The position numbers and the translations under genes are program-made. Under the pieces are notes generated by a model. The model did no database searches, had not been told where the DNA came from, and saw only the letters and a program-made list of their open reading frames with translations. This document shows positions 1 to 13,100 of a stretch of 64,000 bases of DNA, piece by piece. The stretch spans positions 11,112,931 to 11,176,930 of the forward strand of contig CAIIXF020000003.1 in NCBI GenBank assembly GCA_903813345.2. The letters are read 5' to 3'. Origin of the DNA: Owenia fusiformis. Lineage: Eukaryota; Annelida; Polychaeta; Sabellida; Oweniidae. The first letter of the stretch is position 1; each line of letters opens with the position of its first letter.

Positions 1-1787
1 CATTGTACTATAGTTTATGATATGTAAATAATATTTTCTGTTCAAGATAGAAATATGAAGGCTTGGAGTTCTAGTAAATGTAAAGCTTGGGTCAGGACCA
101 GATTTACTGTTACACAAATAAAACATGACTTTCTGGTCTAGTCAGCGAATTCACAACTAACAGACAAGTTACTGTTATTGAAAAGTATCAGAAAATGCAG
201 AAATGCATAGAAGTAATGCATTTAATGCATGAATATGACAGGGAAATGTAAAAAAACAACCGATTTTGTAAGCAAATATAAGACATATGCTACATGCTGA
301 TTGAGATTTAGTGCAATGTTTTATTGAATTTTGTGATTTTCAACACATTCAGCTGTTGCTATAATATTGATTTCTGTGTATGCCTGAAGACATGTTGTAT
401 TAGCAGTGTTGTAAGTGAATACCTTCCAACATGAATATTTAAAATCAGTGATCAATCAATATATTACTTATTTGATTAGTATACTTCATTGTACATAGGT
501 GGAATGATGATCAGTTTCCGTGCATTGTTTTTGTCTACAAGATGATTTTTGAGTTACTTGTATATTTGTGGTACATGTATATAAATTGTAAGGATGACAC
601 AGAAATGTAAAACATTGCACTTTATCTTATCCAAATAAGTGGCAAACAGAAGTGCATGGTCAAAGTTAATACATTGGATATCATCTAACACAGCTTATGA
701 AATTAAATAATTTAACATGGCATTATTTATTCAAACGAGTGTTCATTAGAAAGCTTAGACCATGCACTAAATGGAGTAACACTGAACTTGTAAAGCGTAA
801 AGTCTGTCATTATTAAGACAGCATTAAGTTAAGTAACACTAAGATATGCACCGAAGAACACCAAATGGTGCACAGAAAAAAGTATAAAAGGGCAAACAAG
901 AAAACAAAAGTAAATAAAAAATAAAAAAATAAGTAAAACCAAAAAAGCTATGAACACGAGGGAACATATAATGAGTACCTTGTTCAAAACTTTGACCGCT
1001 TATCTAAATGTCTTTGCATTTCATAAGTAAACATTTGCTAGTCATGGGAAAGATTGGATTTGATTCAACTTGAAAAGGCAAATTTAAATCATCTGCCAAA
1101 TTAAAGCAGATACCAGATTAGTTAGGAAATGTAACAGTACAGTATATGGCCAATACGTAATATTTAACTCAATATGTTCCCCTGTGTGCATATGCAAACA
1201 AAAATACATAAGTTAAAGTTTGGGCGGGATTGCATAAGACTGTTGCAATCCAAGGGTCCAAACTCCACAATGTTGTAAGCTACGGATCGATATGTTTCTC
1301 GACAAAGTTACTTATCGATGGAAACGATTATGAACTGAACATGTTAAGCGATACCTATTATGACATTTTGAATCTCTGGATGGATTATTTGTCATATGTG
1401 GCATTGTTAGATGTCAATACTCCTTCATGGAGCTTACATTGTTTATGTAAAAGTAACACACTTTCAGATTTTTTCCAAAAGTTACAAATACAGTATATTC
1501 TTTGACACTTCAAGATTTTCTCAAAGTAGAGCCTAATTTTTTTCCTTTTTTTGATCGAAAGTATGTTGGTATGTTGTATATTTCCTTACTCTTGCTGTGT
1601 CCAATTCCACTATTTTGTGTTCCACAGAGTAGAGGGGCTCGATGCTATTGGACAATTGAAATTGTTTACTCTTGGTTAAAATCTGAACGTGATCAATTGT
1701 TTTTATTTTGTGATATGATTTCTGTTATCACATATTGTTTTATTTTAATGGATCCAATTCAGTCTGCTATGAATTATCAGTTGTGAT
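1..1787. other. AT-rich stretch, no gene recognised
   Basis: No open frame here shows a recognisable domain or splice-bounded exon structure on either strand. The longest open frames (about 90 codons, near 1230-1790) look like chance frames in AT-rich DNA. It may be intergenic or the far end of a gene outside the window. Confidence 0.5.
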
Positions 1788-2366
1788 TAGGGCTGCCATC
1801 GAACTCAAATGTCAGTGTCGACAGTCGAACTCTGCTGTCGAAAATATTGTCGACAATCGAACTTTCCAGGGAGAAAAAATCATCGGGAAAAAAAGAAAAA
1901 TTATTTCTGTGTTGTTGGTTCGTTTTTTCCAAATCTATCGGGGAAAAGCTTCATATAACTTATATTCATATTGGTATGTAATTGCCTAATATTGTTACTA
2001 AATGCCAAGTTAATAGAATATTATAGACGAAAATGGGACAAATACCTGCAATGTTTCGACCGGGATTTATTTCGACTGCTCGGGCGAAATCTCGTACAAC
2101 GTCTCGCAAGAGAGAAGAGAAGTCATGAAGGGAACTTCCGGGTGAATTTATTTTTTGAAAATGAAATGAATGTGAACAATATTTCCGCAGAATACGCGCA
2201 CATAACACGTTGAAATGTGTATTGAAATGTATTGGGGCCATTTGGATATTTTCAAGTAAGTATTGATATCGTTTGCTGTCGACATGACGGGAATTTTTGT
2301 CGACTTCGTTGTCGAACTTGCATTTTGACTGACAAGTCGACGTTCCGACTAATGATGGCAGCCCTA
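1788..2366. mobile_element. hAT-type MITE with 8-bp target duplication
   Basis: The element starts TAGGGCTGCCATC and ends with the inverted counterpart GATGGCAGCCCTA. It is flanked on both sides by the 8-bp direct repeat GTTGTGAT (1780-1787 and 2367-2374). Short inverted ends plus an 8-bp duplication are diagnostic of hAT-superfamily transposition. The GTCGA-rich inner sequence repeats near both ends. No transposase frame is visible, so it is a 579-bp non-autonomous copy. Confidence 0.85.
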
Positions 2367-3710
2367 GTTGTGATGTATTTGAGTGTAAATCTGTTCATTT
2401 TATTTCAATTTTGACAAATTGCTAGTTGTGGTTCTAATGAGGTTTGGAATTGTTACTTTCAATATTTATAAGTTATAACTTTTAACACAAATACTTCCAA
2501 ATCTCTTAATACTATCTCTGGCATATTACATGTAAGCATACTTTTCACAAATCATGGGATGTTTATGTTGTTCCTGACACTGAAATTGACAGTAATTGTA
2601 TAGCTTTTGTACAATTGAGTACAATGTCATCACATTAATGACAGTTGCATTTTGCAATGACATTCATCACCTTTTATAACTAAGCACATAAGGGACCAGC
2701 TCAATATATTGTTGTATATTTGTATGTTCACAAACAGAATTACATTTGCATGAGGGGGATGGATTTGGGACTCATTTGAAAAAACAATATATTTTTTGTT
2801 GCATTTTCATGATATGAAACCTGGAGGTCAATCTGAATTACTTAATTGTATATACATATATATATATTGACCTGGTCCCTTACATATATGAAGACTGGCA
2901 GATAATTTAGGGCATAAAGTTACTTATACATGTTTGACATTTAAAGTCCAAGAATATATCTTATGCACTGGTATTCATATTGGTTAGGAATTTTCTTGAA
3001 ATAGGCCCTGCACATCTTAATGAAAATAGAACTTGGTTTCTAATATGTTTTTCCTCACAGTAAAGATTCAGGAGTTTATTTAGAAATAAGTAACGTCTCT
3101 CAAAGCATTGCCAAAGTTCAACAAGATTGATAATGTTGTTTATTTTAAATTTTATGAAGTACCCTTCTTACAAATTATTTTTTGTAGAACAAGTGTTACT
3201 TAGATTGTTATGTTTAATACCAAATATTGTTTTAGTTGCTAGACGTAAACAATGTATGGAAAATAAAATTTTAAAGCATCTGAAAAGCAAATAACAGTGT
3301 CTTTGTGAATATTTTGTATTAGATAAGGAGTGTATAACAGGTATTCACTGGATAAATGGCACATCAACCTTATTTAATCAGCCTAGATAATAATATTATA
3401 TAGTTTAACAAATAAGGCATTAACATGCAAAATTTCACTACCTGCCATTTGTTACAGATGCCTTGTCATTGTTACAGATGCCGACCACCTAACTCTGAGC
3501 ATCAACCGCCATCCACAAAAGAGTTGAAGACTCAAACAATATGTCACCATGTATGGTAGTTGCATAACAAAATTTAACATGTTTACTGTCTTTTACTGTG
3601 TCTATTGGATCAAGGGAATATCTTAAATGAGCTGATCATTTGTTTATAAATTCATTAAAGGGCCAATAGATGTAAGTCTCATCCTAAATGCACACACACA
3701 CACCCACGCC
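2367..3710. other. Gene-free stretch
   Basis: AT-rich sequence with no splice-bounded open frame, recognisable domain or clear repeat; only simple TA and CA runs occur (around 2851-2867 and 3691-3702). Confidence 0.4.
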
Positions 3711-3811
3711 TAGACAACTCATCCCCTATACAATTCATCCCCTGGACAACTCATCCCCTGGTCAACTCATCCCCTGGCAACCCATCCCCTGGACAAATCA
3801 TCCCCTGGACG
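3711..3811. repeat. 16-bp minisatellite, about 6 copies
   Basis: Six imperfect copies of the unit TGGACAACTCATCCCC lie head to tail, with small substitutions (TATACAATTC, TGGTCAACTC, TGGCAACCC). It lies outside any gene I can see. Confidence 0.85.
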
Positions 3812-4209
3812 ATTGCAATAGCTCACCATGTGGGCTAATAATTACACAAAAGAATGTTTTTGTCTAAGTGTATTGATTCTGCAAGTAACATACCCACGTT
3901 AAGAATCAATAAAATACTTTCAGATCATTCAGGATGACAATTATAGCTATTAGCCCTTTAATTGATATGCCCAATTAAAACTAGATAACAGCAGTCATTA
4001 AATCTTTTTTCAGTAATAACAAAAATTGTAAAACACACATAAAAATGACCACCAATTTCAGGCTTTGTATAAAAAAATGCATGCAAAAAATGGAAACCCT
4101 TACACCATTTTCCTCATATCTTTTTCACTTTAAGAACTCCCTGGTATTTTACACACTTGTACATCATTCAATTTCATATCAGCTTACTTTATTTCATGAC
4201 CATCAGATT

Positions 4210-5082
4210 CACAGGCTGGTATCGAAAGATTTGTCCGCTGTGACGGAGCATGCTATTTTTCATAAAAACACTGAGAATGCTTCACGATTTATTTTTTAAC
4301 TCATATGTTTCGTTATATCAAAGATAATTACTTACTCCATGCAATGGATATATCATTTGCGTGTAACCTTCACTTCTGTTTGAAGTCCAATAACGCTAGG
4401 AGTAAAATCTATTGAAAACGGCGCCAGAGTATCAAACTCTAAAATGTACCATTTGAAAATGGCGCCGGAATATCATACTTCAAAATGTACCATTTCTTGT
4501 TTAACTTTTTAATGGCATGATATAGTGACACAATAATTTAAACATATATTTTAAGCATAACTCTGAATGTATTAATGAGATATTAATGCATTGGGTCTTT
4601 TTAATTTTTTTAATAAAAAATAATATTAATATTTTTTGTCCGCTGTGACGGAGCATTTTCACAGTTCACATTTGCAACTGCTCCGTCACAGCAGACAAAA
4701 AAAATAAACATTATTTTTTATAAAAGAATTAAAAAGACCAAATACATCAACATCTCATTTATATCTTCATAGTTATGCTGAAACCATGTGTAAATATTAT
4801 CGTGTCACTATATCGTGCCATTAGAAAGTTAAACAAGAAATGGTACATTTTGAAGTATGATATTCCGGCGCCATTTTCAATAGCTTTTCTTCCCATCGTA
4901 ATTGAACTTCAAACAGAAGTGAAAGTTACCCGCAAATGATATATCCATTGCATGGAGTAAGTAATTTTGTATGGTATAACGAAACATATGAGTTAAAAAA
5001 TAAATCGTGAAGTATTCTTAGTGTTTTTACGAAAAATAGCATGTTCCGTCACAGCGGACAAATATTTCGATACCAGCCTGTG
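4210..5082. mobile_element. Foldback element FB1 (CAC...GTG, 5-bp TSD)
   Basis: An 873-bp near-palindrome. The left arm begins CACAGGCTGGTATCGAAA, and the right arm ends with its complement TTTCGATACCAGCCTGTG. The arms run about 400 bp each to a centre near 4,650-4,690, where a second GTCCGCTGTGACGGAGC inverted pair occurs. The 5-bp direct repeat AGATT flanks it (4205-4209 and 5083-5087), supporting transposition as a unit. There is no credible coding frame. Confidence 0.85.
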
Positions 5083-5216
5083 AGATTAATAGTCACAATG
5101 TCACAGCACTTTAAAGAACATGCCTGGTGGCCACTATTGCGCTGACGCTGTGTTTGAAGGGTTAACATTTTTAAGTTTTAAAAGATCTTTAAAACTTTGT
5201 TAACGCTTACTTAGAT

Positions 5217-5369
5217 CACCAGCGGATCTAGACGGGGGCGTGGGGGGCGAACGTCCCCCTAAAAAGTCAAAAAATGTGTGTTTTGCCTCATCGCTTTTTA
5301 CAAAATTTGACTTTTCACTCAGTTATTATCACACGCCCCCCCTTACACAAAATCCTGGATCCGCCCCTG
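5217..5369. mobile_element. Short MITE, CACTGGCGGATCC-type ends
   Basis: The inverted ends CACCAGCGGATC and GATCCGCCCCTG enclose a GC-rich/AT-rich 153-bp core. The flanking direct repeat TAGAT (5212-5216 and 5370-5374) is 5 bp. It is a sister of the copy at 14180-14333. Confidence 0.7.
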
Positions 5370-5660
5370 TAGATGTACAGTATTAATGCACTCATAGTAT
5401 TGAAATTCGTCTAGTCATCAAAGATAGATACATGTAGAATAGAGTCATAAAAAATAAAAACAGAATTGTTTGTCAAAATAGCGCGAGATTAGTTGGGGAT
5501 TTGCCAAATGGAATTCTGTTTCATTTTATTTAATGACAGCATGAGTAACAATGATTTTAGTCTCCGGGCCAGGGGTTGTAAATTCAGCGCAACACATGAC
5601 AGTAATTGTTTTCTTAACTGTGGTGTTGGATGATGATTCACTTTCTGGTTCCAAATTGAA

Positions 5661-5839
5661 TGATGGCGGATCCAGAAGATAAGAAGGAAGGGAGCCACAT
5701 TTCAAATTAGGAAAAGCATGACAAATTTTTTTGGTTCCCCTAAACCAAAAATGGGCCCATTTTTTAATAATTTAGCCTAAAAAAGCTCCCCGTCAAAGGG
5801 GGAGGGGGCAGGCCCCATGCCCCCCTGGATTCGCCAGTG
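5661..5839. mobile_element. Diverged CACTGGCGGATCC-type MITE
   Basis: The right end GGATTCGCCAGTG and the left end GATGGCGGATCCAG are inverted relatives of the neighbouring MITE. They enclose a region ending in a C-rich run at 5806-5826. No clear target duplication was found, so the left border is uncertain. Confidence 0.45.
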
Positions 5840-6220
5840 AGTAGTACACCCATAAAGACAAGGTTGTAATGCAACCTAAATGTGACAATATAGTGACATC
5901 TTTTAGATGACTTTCTTGAATTTCCAAGCAACTATAATAAACGATTTTAGTGTAGATTGCTTGAACAAGCTCGATTGCACCAGTTTGATGAAGGATAAAA
6001 TAGCAAAGATAAACAGTATTGTAATTCTGGCTATTGTATTAATAGACAATGTTAGATCTACATTTATTAGACATACATGTAGGTCTACGAGTGCATAATG
6101 CATCTACAGTTCAGCATAGTTGGTCCATTGAATAATCTTAATATTCTAAAATTTGAACCCTCCAAAGACTGTATCATGCCCCACATACATGGGTACGAGG
6201 TTTTTTATTCAAAGCCCATT

Positions 6221-6311
6221 TTTCAGACATGACAAAGAATGAAATGAACCAAAAATAGTCTAAAATTGAAACAATTTCTTGCTTACTTGCTCACAAGATC
6301 TGATTCTCTCT
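6221..6311. mobile_element. Partial TTAA-target MITE (right end)
   Basis: The sequence matches the right part of the MITE split in the PIGN intron (left half ending near 27884, right half at 32352-32369). It shares the GACATGACAA-GAATGA stretch and the terminal AGATCTGATTCTCTCT followed by TTAA (6312-6315). The left end is missing. Confidence 0.6.
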
Positions 6312-6315
6312 TTAA

Positions 6316-6745
6316 TTATCCCATCGAACGAAGTTCGGAGGGATATAGGGAACGCCTCCGTCCGTCCGTCCGTCTGTCCGTCCGTCCGTCCGGGCAATAA
6401 CTCAAATACCGTTGGCCCGATTTTGTTCATATTTTGTACACATATACCCTATGGGGGTAGAAGTTCTGCTCGAAAGCCGATTTTCAAAATGGCCACTCAT
6501 TTCAAAATGGCGGCCATTTTAGTGCCGATTTTACAGTAATTTAGGTGTAATATGTAAAACTGTAATAGCAATATGTTTTAAATGTAAAAAAATTATAAAG
6601 GACATTAATAATGCTACAAATGTAGATATTAAAGAAGCACATGGCAGCCATCTTGAAAAATGGCGGCCTTTACTCGTCATTTTACGATTTTTGCTATAAC
6701 TCAAAAAATAATGGAGCGATTTTGTTCATTGAGTTATAAATAAGA
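6316..6745 (+). mobile_element. Dispersed ~430-bp repeat with CCGT tetranucleotide run
   Basis: It begins TTATCCCATCGAACGAAG, followed by a short palindrome (GAACGAAGTTC), a run of CCGT units (6357-6391), and a long body containing AAAATGGCCGCC-like motifs. A second copy in the opposite orientation lies at 51160-51537, alignable along its length. A more diverged relative begins near 15525. It abuts the partial MITE at 6221-6311 directly. No open frame is conserved; the superfamily is unknown. Confidence 0.7.
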
Positions 6746-6774
6746 CAAACATGTCACATTAAATAAATCAACAA

Positions 6775-6780
6775 TTTATT
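6775..6780 (-). terminator. Candidate polyadenylation signal for WWOX
   Basis: AATAAA on the minus strand lies about 325 nt past the WWOX stop codon at 7105. It sits just outside the dispersed repeat that ends near 6745. The assignment rests only on the hexamer and its position. Confidence 0.35.
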
Positions 6781-7104
6781 ACTATAATTACATGATTATC
6801 TTTTTAACAACAGCACTGTACTCTCAGTAATCTTTTGTGCTTCATTCACATTTTCATGATTCATCCATGTATAGGAGCTACAAAATTCCATTAGTTTTAA
6901 ATTAGCAAAAAAGTATGAGTATGAATAGCAAAGATCTTCAGCAGTTGCAAGATATAGTCAAATGGAACTGAACTAGCAAAAATTAATGGTAGCATCATTT
7001 CACAAATGCTTAAAATCAGTAAAAATGTCAAAATCACAAAACATGATATAATGACCCGCACTATACAATACAATACAATATAATGTAATAAAAATGTTTA
7101 AAAA

Positions 7105-10100
7105 TCAGGAACTTTCCACAGGAAAAGTCCTTTCAGCTTTATCTATCATTGTTGCACTAATATCCCAAAGCTTTTTTGCCAATTTCTCATTTCTTGATTG
7201 TTCACTAGAAATACATTGACAGCAATTATTCCAGTACATGCCGCCTACCCCCTCCAGGTCTTTGCTGACTGCACAGAACACAGTGGTGCTGGCCCCCTGC
7301 TCCTGGAACACAAAGGAATATATGGCATAACAATAGTGTTCAGTTCCAATTCTGTTCAAACTGTAATATTTCAAGAAAGAGAAAAAGGAGAGCTCCGTTC
7401 TTTGGCATAATACGGTACAACTGGCTAGAAACCTGTTTGTCTATGCCAAATTACCTTTGCCATATTCCGCTTTATTGAGAATTGCAATAAGTAACAATGA
7501 TAAGTAACTGTGTGAGTATACCTGTTGCACAGAAATTACTTCATGCACTGCTTATTACATGTATGGAGCATTTATCTGGGCTCTAGAGAATTCTGGTAAT
7601 GGGGCCCTTTGTAAAAACTAAAAAGTGTACAGTGCGTCCCATAAAAAACGCAACAAAAAAGACATTGTAAAATCACAAAACCAATGATGATAACATCAAT
7701 TTGATTTAGTTTACCAGGAAGCCATATGTCTCCTCTTTCCAATGGTATGTCAATTATTCATATAAGACCATAGACCACTGAATAATCATTCCTTTTGTAC
7801 AACGTGCCAAAATCTGCTCTGGGCCAAGTTTTAGACATTACAACAGTTAACAAAGAGTCACCAATGAGGTTGCTGCTCTCTGCCAGAACCCCAGATGATT
7901 CAAAAAGGTGTGCGACATGAACACACAGGCCAGTCTCAGTGTGTAGAGAAATAGTGGTCATGTGAAAGGGCATGGAATGTAATCTTTCATAAGATTACAG
8001 ACAACGACTGTTTATGCCACTTTTTCCATATGTTCGTTAAACTGAACCAACAAGGATACTGATGAACAGTTAAAGTTAATTTTTCTTTTCATTTTTTCTT
8101 TTTCCTCAGTAAATCTAAATCAGAAACTTGTGTTAGGTACATCTTGTGACAAAAATTTAATCCCCAGTACCAATTACATAATGATTTACCTGATTGCACA
8201 ATAAGGATCTGTTGAAAGATATTTCATAACTTGGCACAAAGGCCTTTTCACCCATGTACGAAAAAACAATGATTTTTCAGTGGTCCATGATTGGATATGA
8301 ACAAATGACATATCATCGGAAAGGGGAGACACATGGCTTCATGATAAACAAAATGAAATTGATGTACTCATCACTGGTTTTCTGATTTTACAATGTTTTT
8401 CTTTGTTGCGTTTTTTTGGGGACGTACTGTATTTAGGAGAGAAATATATTTTCTCATATAAAGAAAGGACTTACTGTACTTTTAGTGAATGGTCTAAGTA
8501 TAGTGAAAAGGAGTCGCCACATCCACCACTGTCTGGAGATTCTGGTGTTTATACAATTACCAGGATGGACTACATTAGACGTTACATTACTCGAACACAG
8601 TCTTCTCTGTAATTCATTACTGAAGAGCACATTGCAGAGTTTACTGTCATTATAAGCCCGCATTGAGCTGTATCTACTAATGTCTGGAGAGAGTACAGCT
8701 TCAGATAGCACATCATCTATTGTGGAAAACCTGCAATGAAATTATAAATATGAATCAATTAGCAACAATCAATATGACAAATGAAAGAATTATTCACATA
8801 TTATTTTAGTCATTTTAATATCGCTATAAGAAGGAAAATTCTGATGCACAAATAGCCTACAATGTAAAATTTGCAATCTAGGCTACTCATCGGTTCCTAT
8901 AATATGCATATACTGTACATGTAAGTTAGGCATATAGTAGAATATCTCAAGATTTCTGCAAAATCACACATATCTTCTATCCAATATTATTGATTTGAAT
9001 CACTTAAGCCATATCCTTGTAGATCTCAAATTAACACACTAATTACTGCCTTTTGAATTTTCAATTTCTGTATTTGCAGTCTAAAATATATTTAATTCGA
9101 TATATTTTGGTATACCCTTGCAACATTTCATTACTGTATTAGTAATAGCCATTACTTTGGGTTGAAATGAAAACTTAGGTGTACACCTTAAAATCAATTT
9201 TTAGGCAACCACTTACAAAAGATGAACAGATAGAAATCTTTAAAACTACTAAATAATAATCAAAAAATGTCATTTATAATTGAGTTGATCTTTGGACAGA
9301 TGATGTAGTGATGAAAGGCTAATAGCAATATCCTAAGTAAACGAGTGATAATAATTCTTAGATGTTTTTTTTTAATTCAAAAGCTGGACAATTGCATACC
9401 TGTGGGACTCTGATGACAAAACCACCACTCTGGCAGGGTTTGATTTTATGAGTAACTGAGTAAATAGTTGAGTAAGGTAGAAATGTCCAAGGTGATTTAC
9501 TTGGAATGTTGTCTCGTAACCATCTTCTGTTAGAGAATGTGCTACACCAAATACCCCTGCATTGAGGATGAGAACATGAAGGGGCCTGCAAGAGAAATAA
9601 TTTAAAACATAATCAAAATATTCAAGAAATAAAGGATATTTTGGATTAAGGCATAGTTGTCCCGGTTCTTTGAGGGAAGTTTTGTGTAATAGGGAACTTG
9701 TATATAGATAGTTAAACAGATGACAGTAGAGGTTTACCTTCAGCTAGAATATCATTACTTTATAATGGAGAAAACTTTTTATCGAAGTTACTTTATTTCC
9801 TAATTTATTCAATGTCCAATTTGAATTACTGTACATCTCCAATGGCATGCAACTTGTTGACATGCAGATTGTTATTCAACATCATGGATGTGATCCTTTT
9901 AAATCATAAATCAAGAATTTAACATTGTGTCAGTTGGGATTAGCCCAGAAATGAATGTATAGTAAAACCTGTCTAATCCGAACACCCATGGGACCAGCCA
10001 AAAGCGTTCAAATTGGCAGGTGTTCAAATTTCGAGGATTTTGTTGGTCAGGGGGGGGGGGGATTTTCATTGTTCAGTGCACTATATTGAACACTTAATAG

Positions 10101-13100
10101 TAAGTCAGAAAACAATACATGTTGTTGATGAGTTTATTCTACAATAGGCCTATAGCCTATATGCTATGCTTCATTTATATTTTGAACAATTTCATCATTT
10201 TAGTAAAAATGACTCTTATATTTTGGCAAAAACTTTGTAATACACTGTAAAAGTATATGATAGTCTCGTACGAAATCTTATGCTTATCAAATGGCTTATC
10301 CCATATTATGGTTATATAGCACTGCTTTACTTTTGCTTGAAAAAGTCCGTCATTGTTGTTTGTTTCTTGGCACTTTTAGCATTAGCAATATTTGAGTAGA
10401 TATCCTCTTCAACGAAAAATAATTTTTCATGAGTGTTCATTCGAGATGATGTATAATCCTTCAAAATATCAAGGGCATTCAGGATGTCAGATATATGCGA
10501 ATATTACGAAGTTAAATATTTTCTCCTTCTCGTGATATAATCGTGTCTGCAAATGGCGTCTGTGTTGTCTTTGTGATTATAAAACATTTACTGATTGAAT
10601 CTTAGCTATCATAACAGACCCATGGGATATAAAACAGTTAAGACCTGTTCATAATCCAAATCAAAAACATCCAGTTAATTTACAATAAGGATAAACCAAT
10701 TATCTCCCAGACTCTCACCTTTCTCTTAATCCAAATCAAAAACATCCAGGTAATTTCCAATAATGATAAATCAATTATCTTCTTGATTCACACCTTTCTT
10801 TTAATCCAAAAATAAAACATTCAGTTCTTTTCTAATAGGATAAACCAATTAACTCCTGTATTCACACCTTTCCAAAACATCCTGTTTTTCCACAAATTAG
10901 GTCACTGAGACTAAAGAAGTTAATTAGGACAATTTGTTCTTTGATTACATTTGTATATAACAACTATAACATTGACTCAATATGTGGCTTTAATTGAAAT
11001 GTCCAGACATTTGATTTCTGATAAAAATGTTCAGATTAGACAGGTCACTTTTTCAAATCTGGTTGTTCACTGTTCAAATTAGGAGGTGTTCAGATTTCAA
11101 GTTTTTTTTAACATGGGAGTCAATGGGAGGAAAAAATGGGACCGAAAAAAAGTGTTCAAATTGGAAGGTGTTCGGATTAGTCAGGTGTTCAGATATACAG
11201 GTTCTACTGTAAATCAAATTGATTTCATTTAGCAGGTTGTAAGTTTCAATTCAGTCAAACATTCAAAAACATTTGCACAGTTTACAGCAGGCCCATAACA
11301 AGGTTTTGCCAAGTTGGTTCACTTTCAAAAAATTCTAGGGAGGGATTCACATTTGACAACTTGAAGAATGGTGAAAAACTGGATGATTTTTAAAGAATCT
11401 TTGGCTCGAACCCTGGCTATGGGCCTAAACAGTATGAAGTCACTAAATTGTGGCTTTGTATGGGCCCTGTACATACCAGCCCCTCTCAATATACGTCTTG
11501 GCACACTGCTGGACAGATCTCAGGGAAGTAAGATCAAGGTTGATGTACTGTACTTTAGCCTGGGGTCTTTCCCTGTTGATCTTTTCTATACATTCGTTTG
11601 CAGACTTGAAGTTCCTACAAGCCATTACTACATGGGCACCATGGAAAGCTAAGGCCTTGACAGTTTCAAACCCTGCAAAACAAACAACACTAGAATAAGG
11701 CATTAACCATGAATATAATATGTAACCACCTGGTCTGTTTATCAGTCGAGGTGGACATTTTCTACAAGAAATTAAAATGGCTGTTTTAACGGAAAATAAC
11801 AAATCATCTGGAGATTTCCAAATGAACATAAACAAATGGTCGCATTTCCAGGTATGAATGTTTTTCATATTTCAACTTATTTATTTTCATTTGTTATTGT
11901 TTCATTTCAAATTGAAAATAAATAAGATGAAATTTGAAAAACGTTCAGCAATGCAGCCATTTGTTAACATTCATTCGGAGACCGCCATTTTAGTTTCTCA
12001 TAGAAAATTTCCACTCAATGCAATAAAAAGAATTCAAACATGACCGTGCTCTATTCGAATTTCTCAACCAATCAGAATGCAGCATAGCCAATATAGAACG
12101 TTCTCTAATTCTCCATAGATGCACGACCATGCTCTATTCAATCTGCAATTTGCATTGTTTTGAGTGACGTCACATCTCAGCTGCACATCTGGGGCTCTGT
12201 CCGGGGATTGTTTCTTTATTCTTCCTTCATGCCCGTTCCACAGACACGGCTTTTACTAATTTTTATGTTTGAATCGGAATAAATAATGATAGGCCATTCA
12301 ATATGGTGAAATTCAGCACTCGTTGGACAGAATGTTAGTACAAATGCACTCACCTTCGGTTCGTGCTTTGTACAACATTCTGTCCAACTCGTGCTGAATT
12401 TCACCATATTGAATGGCCTATCATTATTTATTCCTTAAGTCTTGAGCAGCACAGAGGCACCTGAAACTTTCCATAGTTTCACAGGCAAAGGCCACTGATT
12501 TTAGGAACATTTGGAGATATAAAGTAAGCGGCTATTCAGGTAAAATTCAGGTAGGTATAATTTATGAAGGGATTTGAGTACACGATGTGACAGAGAGCAT
12601 TTGGGTAGTTTATGTGTCAGATAAATAAAACATAAATCAACTTGTCTTTATTCATTACTTCCAAGATAGATGCCCATCTGAAGTCATCAATTCACCTGTT
12701 ATTCAATAAATAAACAATAAAATACAATATATATAACATTGGCAAATCCAAAAGCAAGTATTTCATAGACATCATCTTTTAATATCTCTCCTCCAAATAT
12801 TCCATAGTATCTCATACTTGAGTGGGTTTGGGGTAGATATCACTCGGGAATATACATCGTATCTGAGGAGCGGGCAGGATATATTGTATATGTCCCGCTT
12901 CAGGCCAAATGCGGGCAGATATAATATATCCATCCCGCTCCCGGGAATTTTCCAAAAGTTTAAAAAAGTTTAAATATCAAAAGTTTTAATTTTTTAATTT
13001 TAAAATTAAATTTTTTTAAGTTTAAATGTTACAATTTCATTGTATTGAACAAAAAGAATATTACGAAAATGTTAAATATAAATATCTTGTCATTTGAAAA

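Noticed and set aside
11443-11868. 141-codon minus-strand frame as a complete gene
   Set aside because: Only 11477..11672 is coding (WWOX exon); the rest of the frame runs into introns on both sides past clear splice sites.
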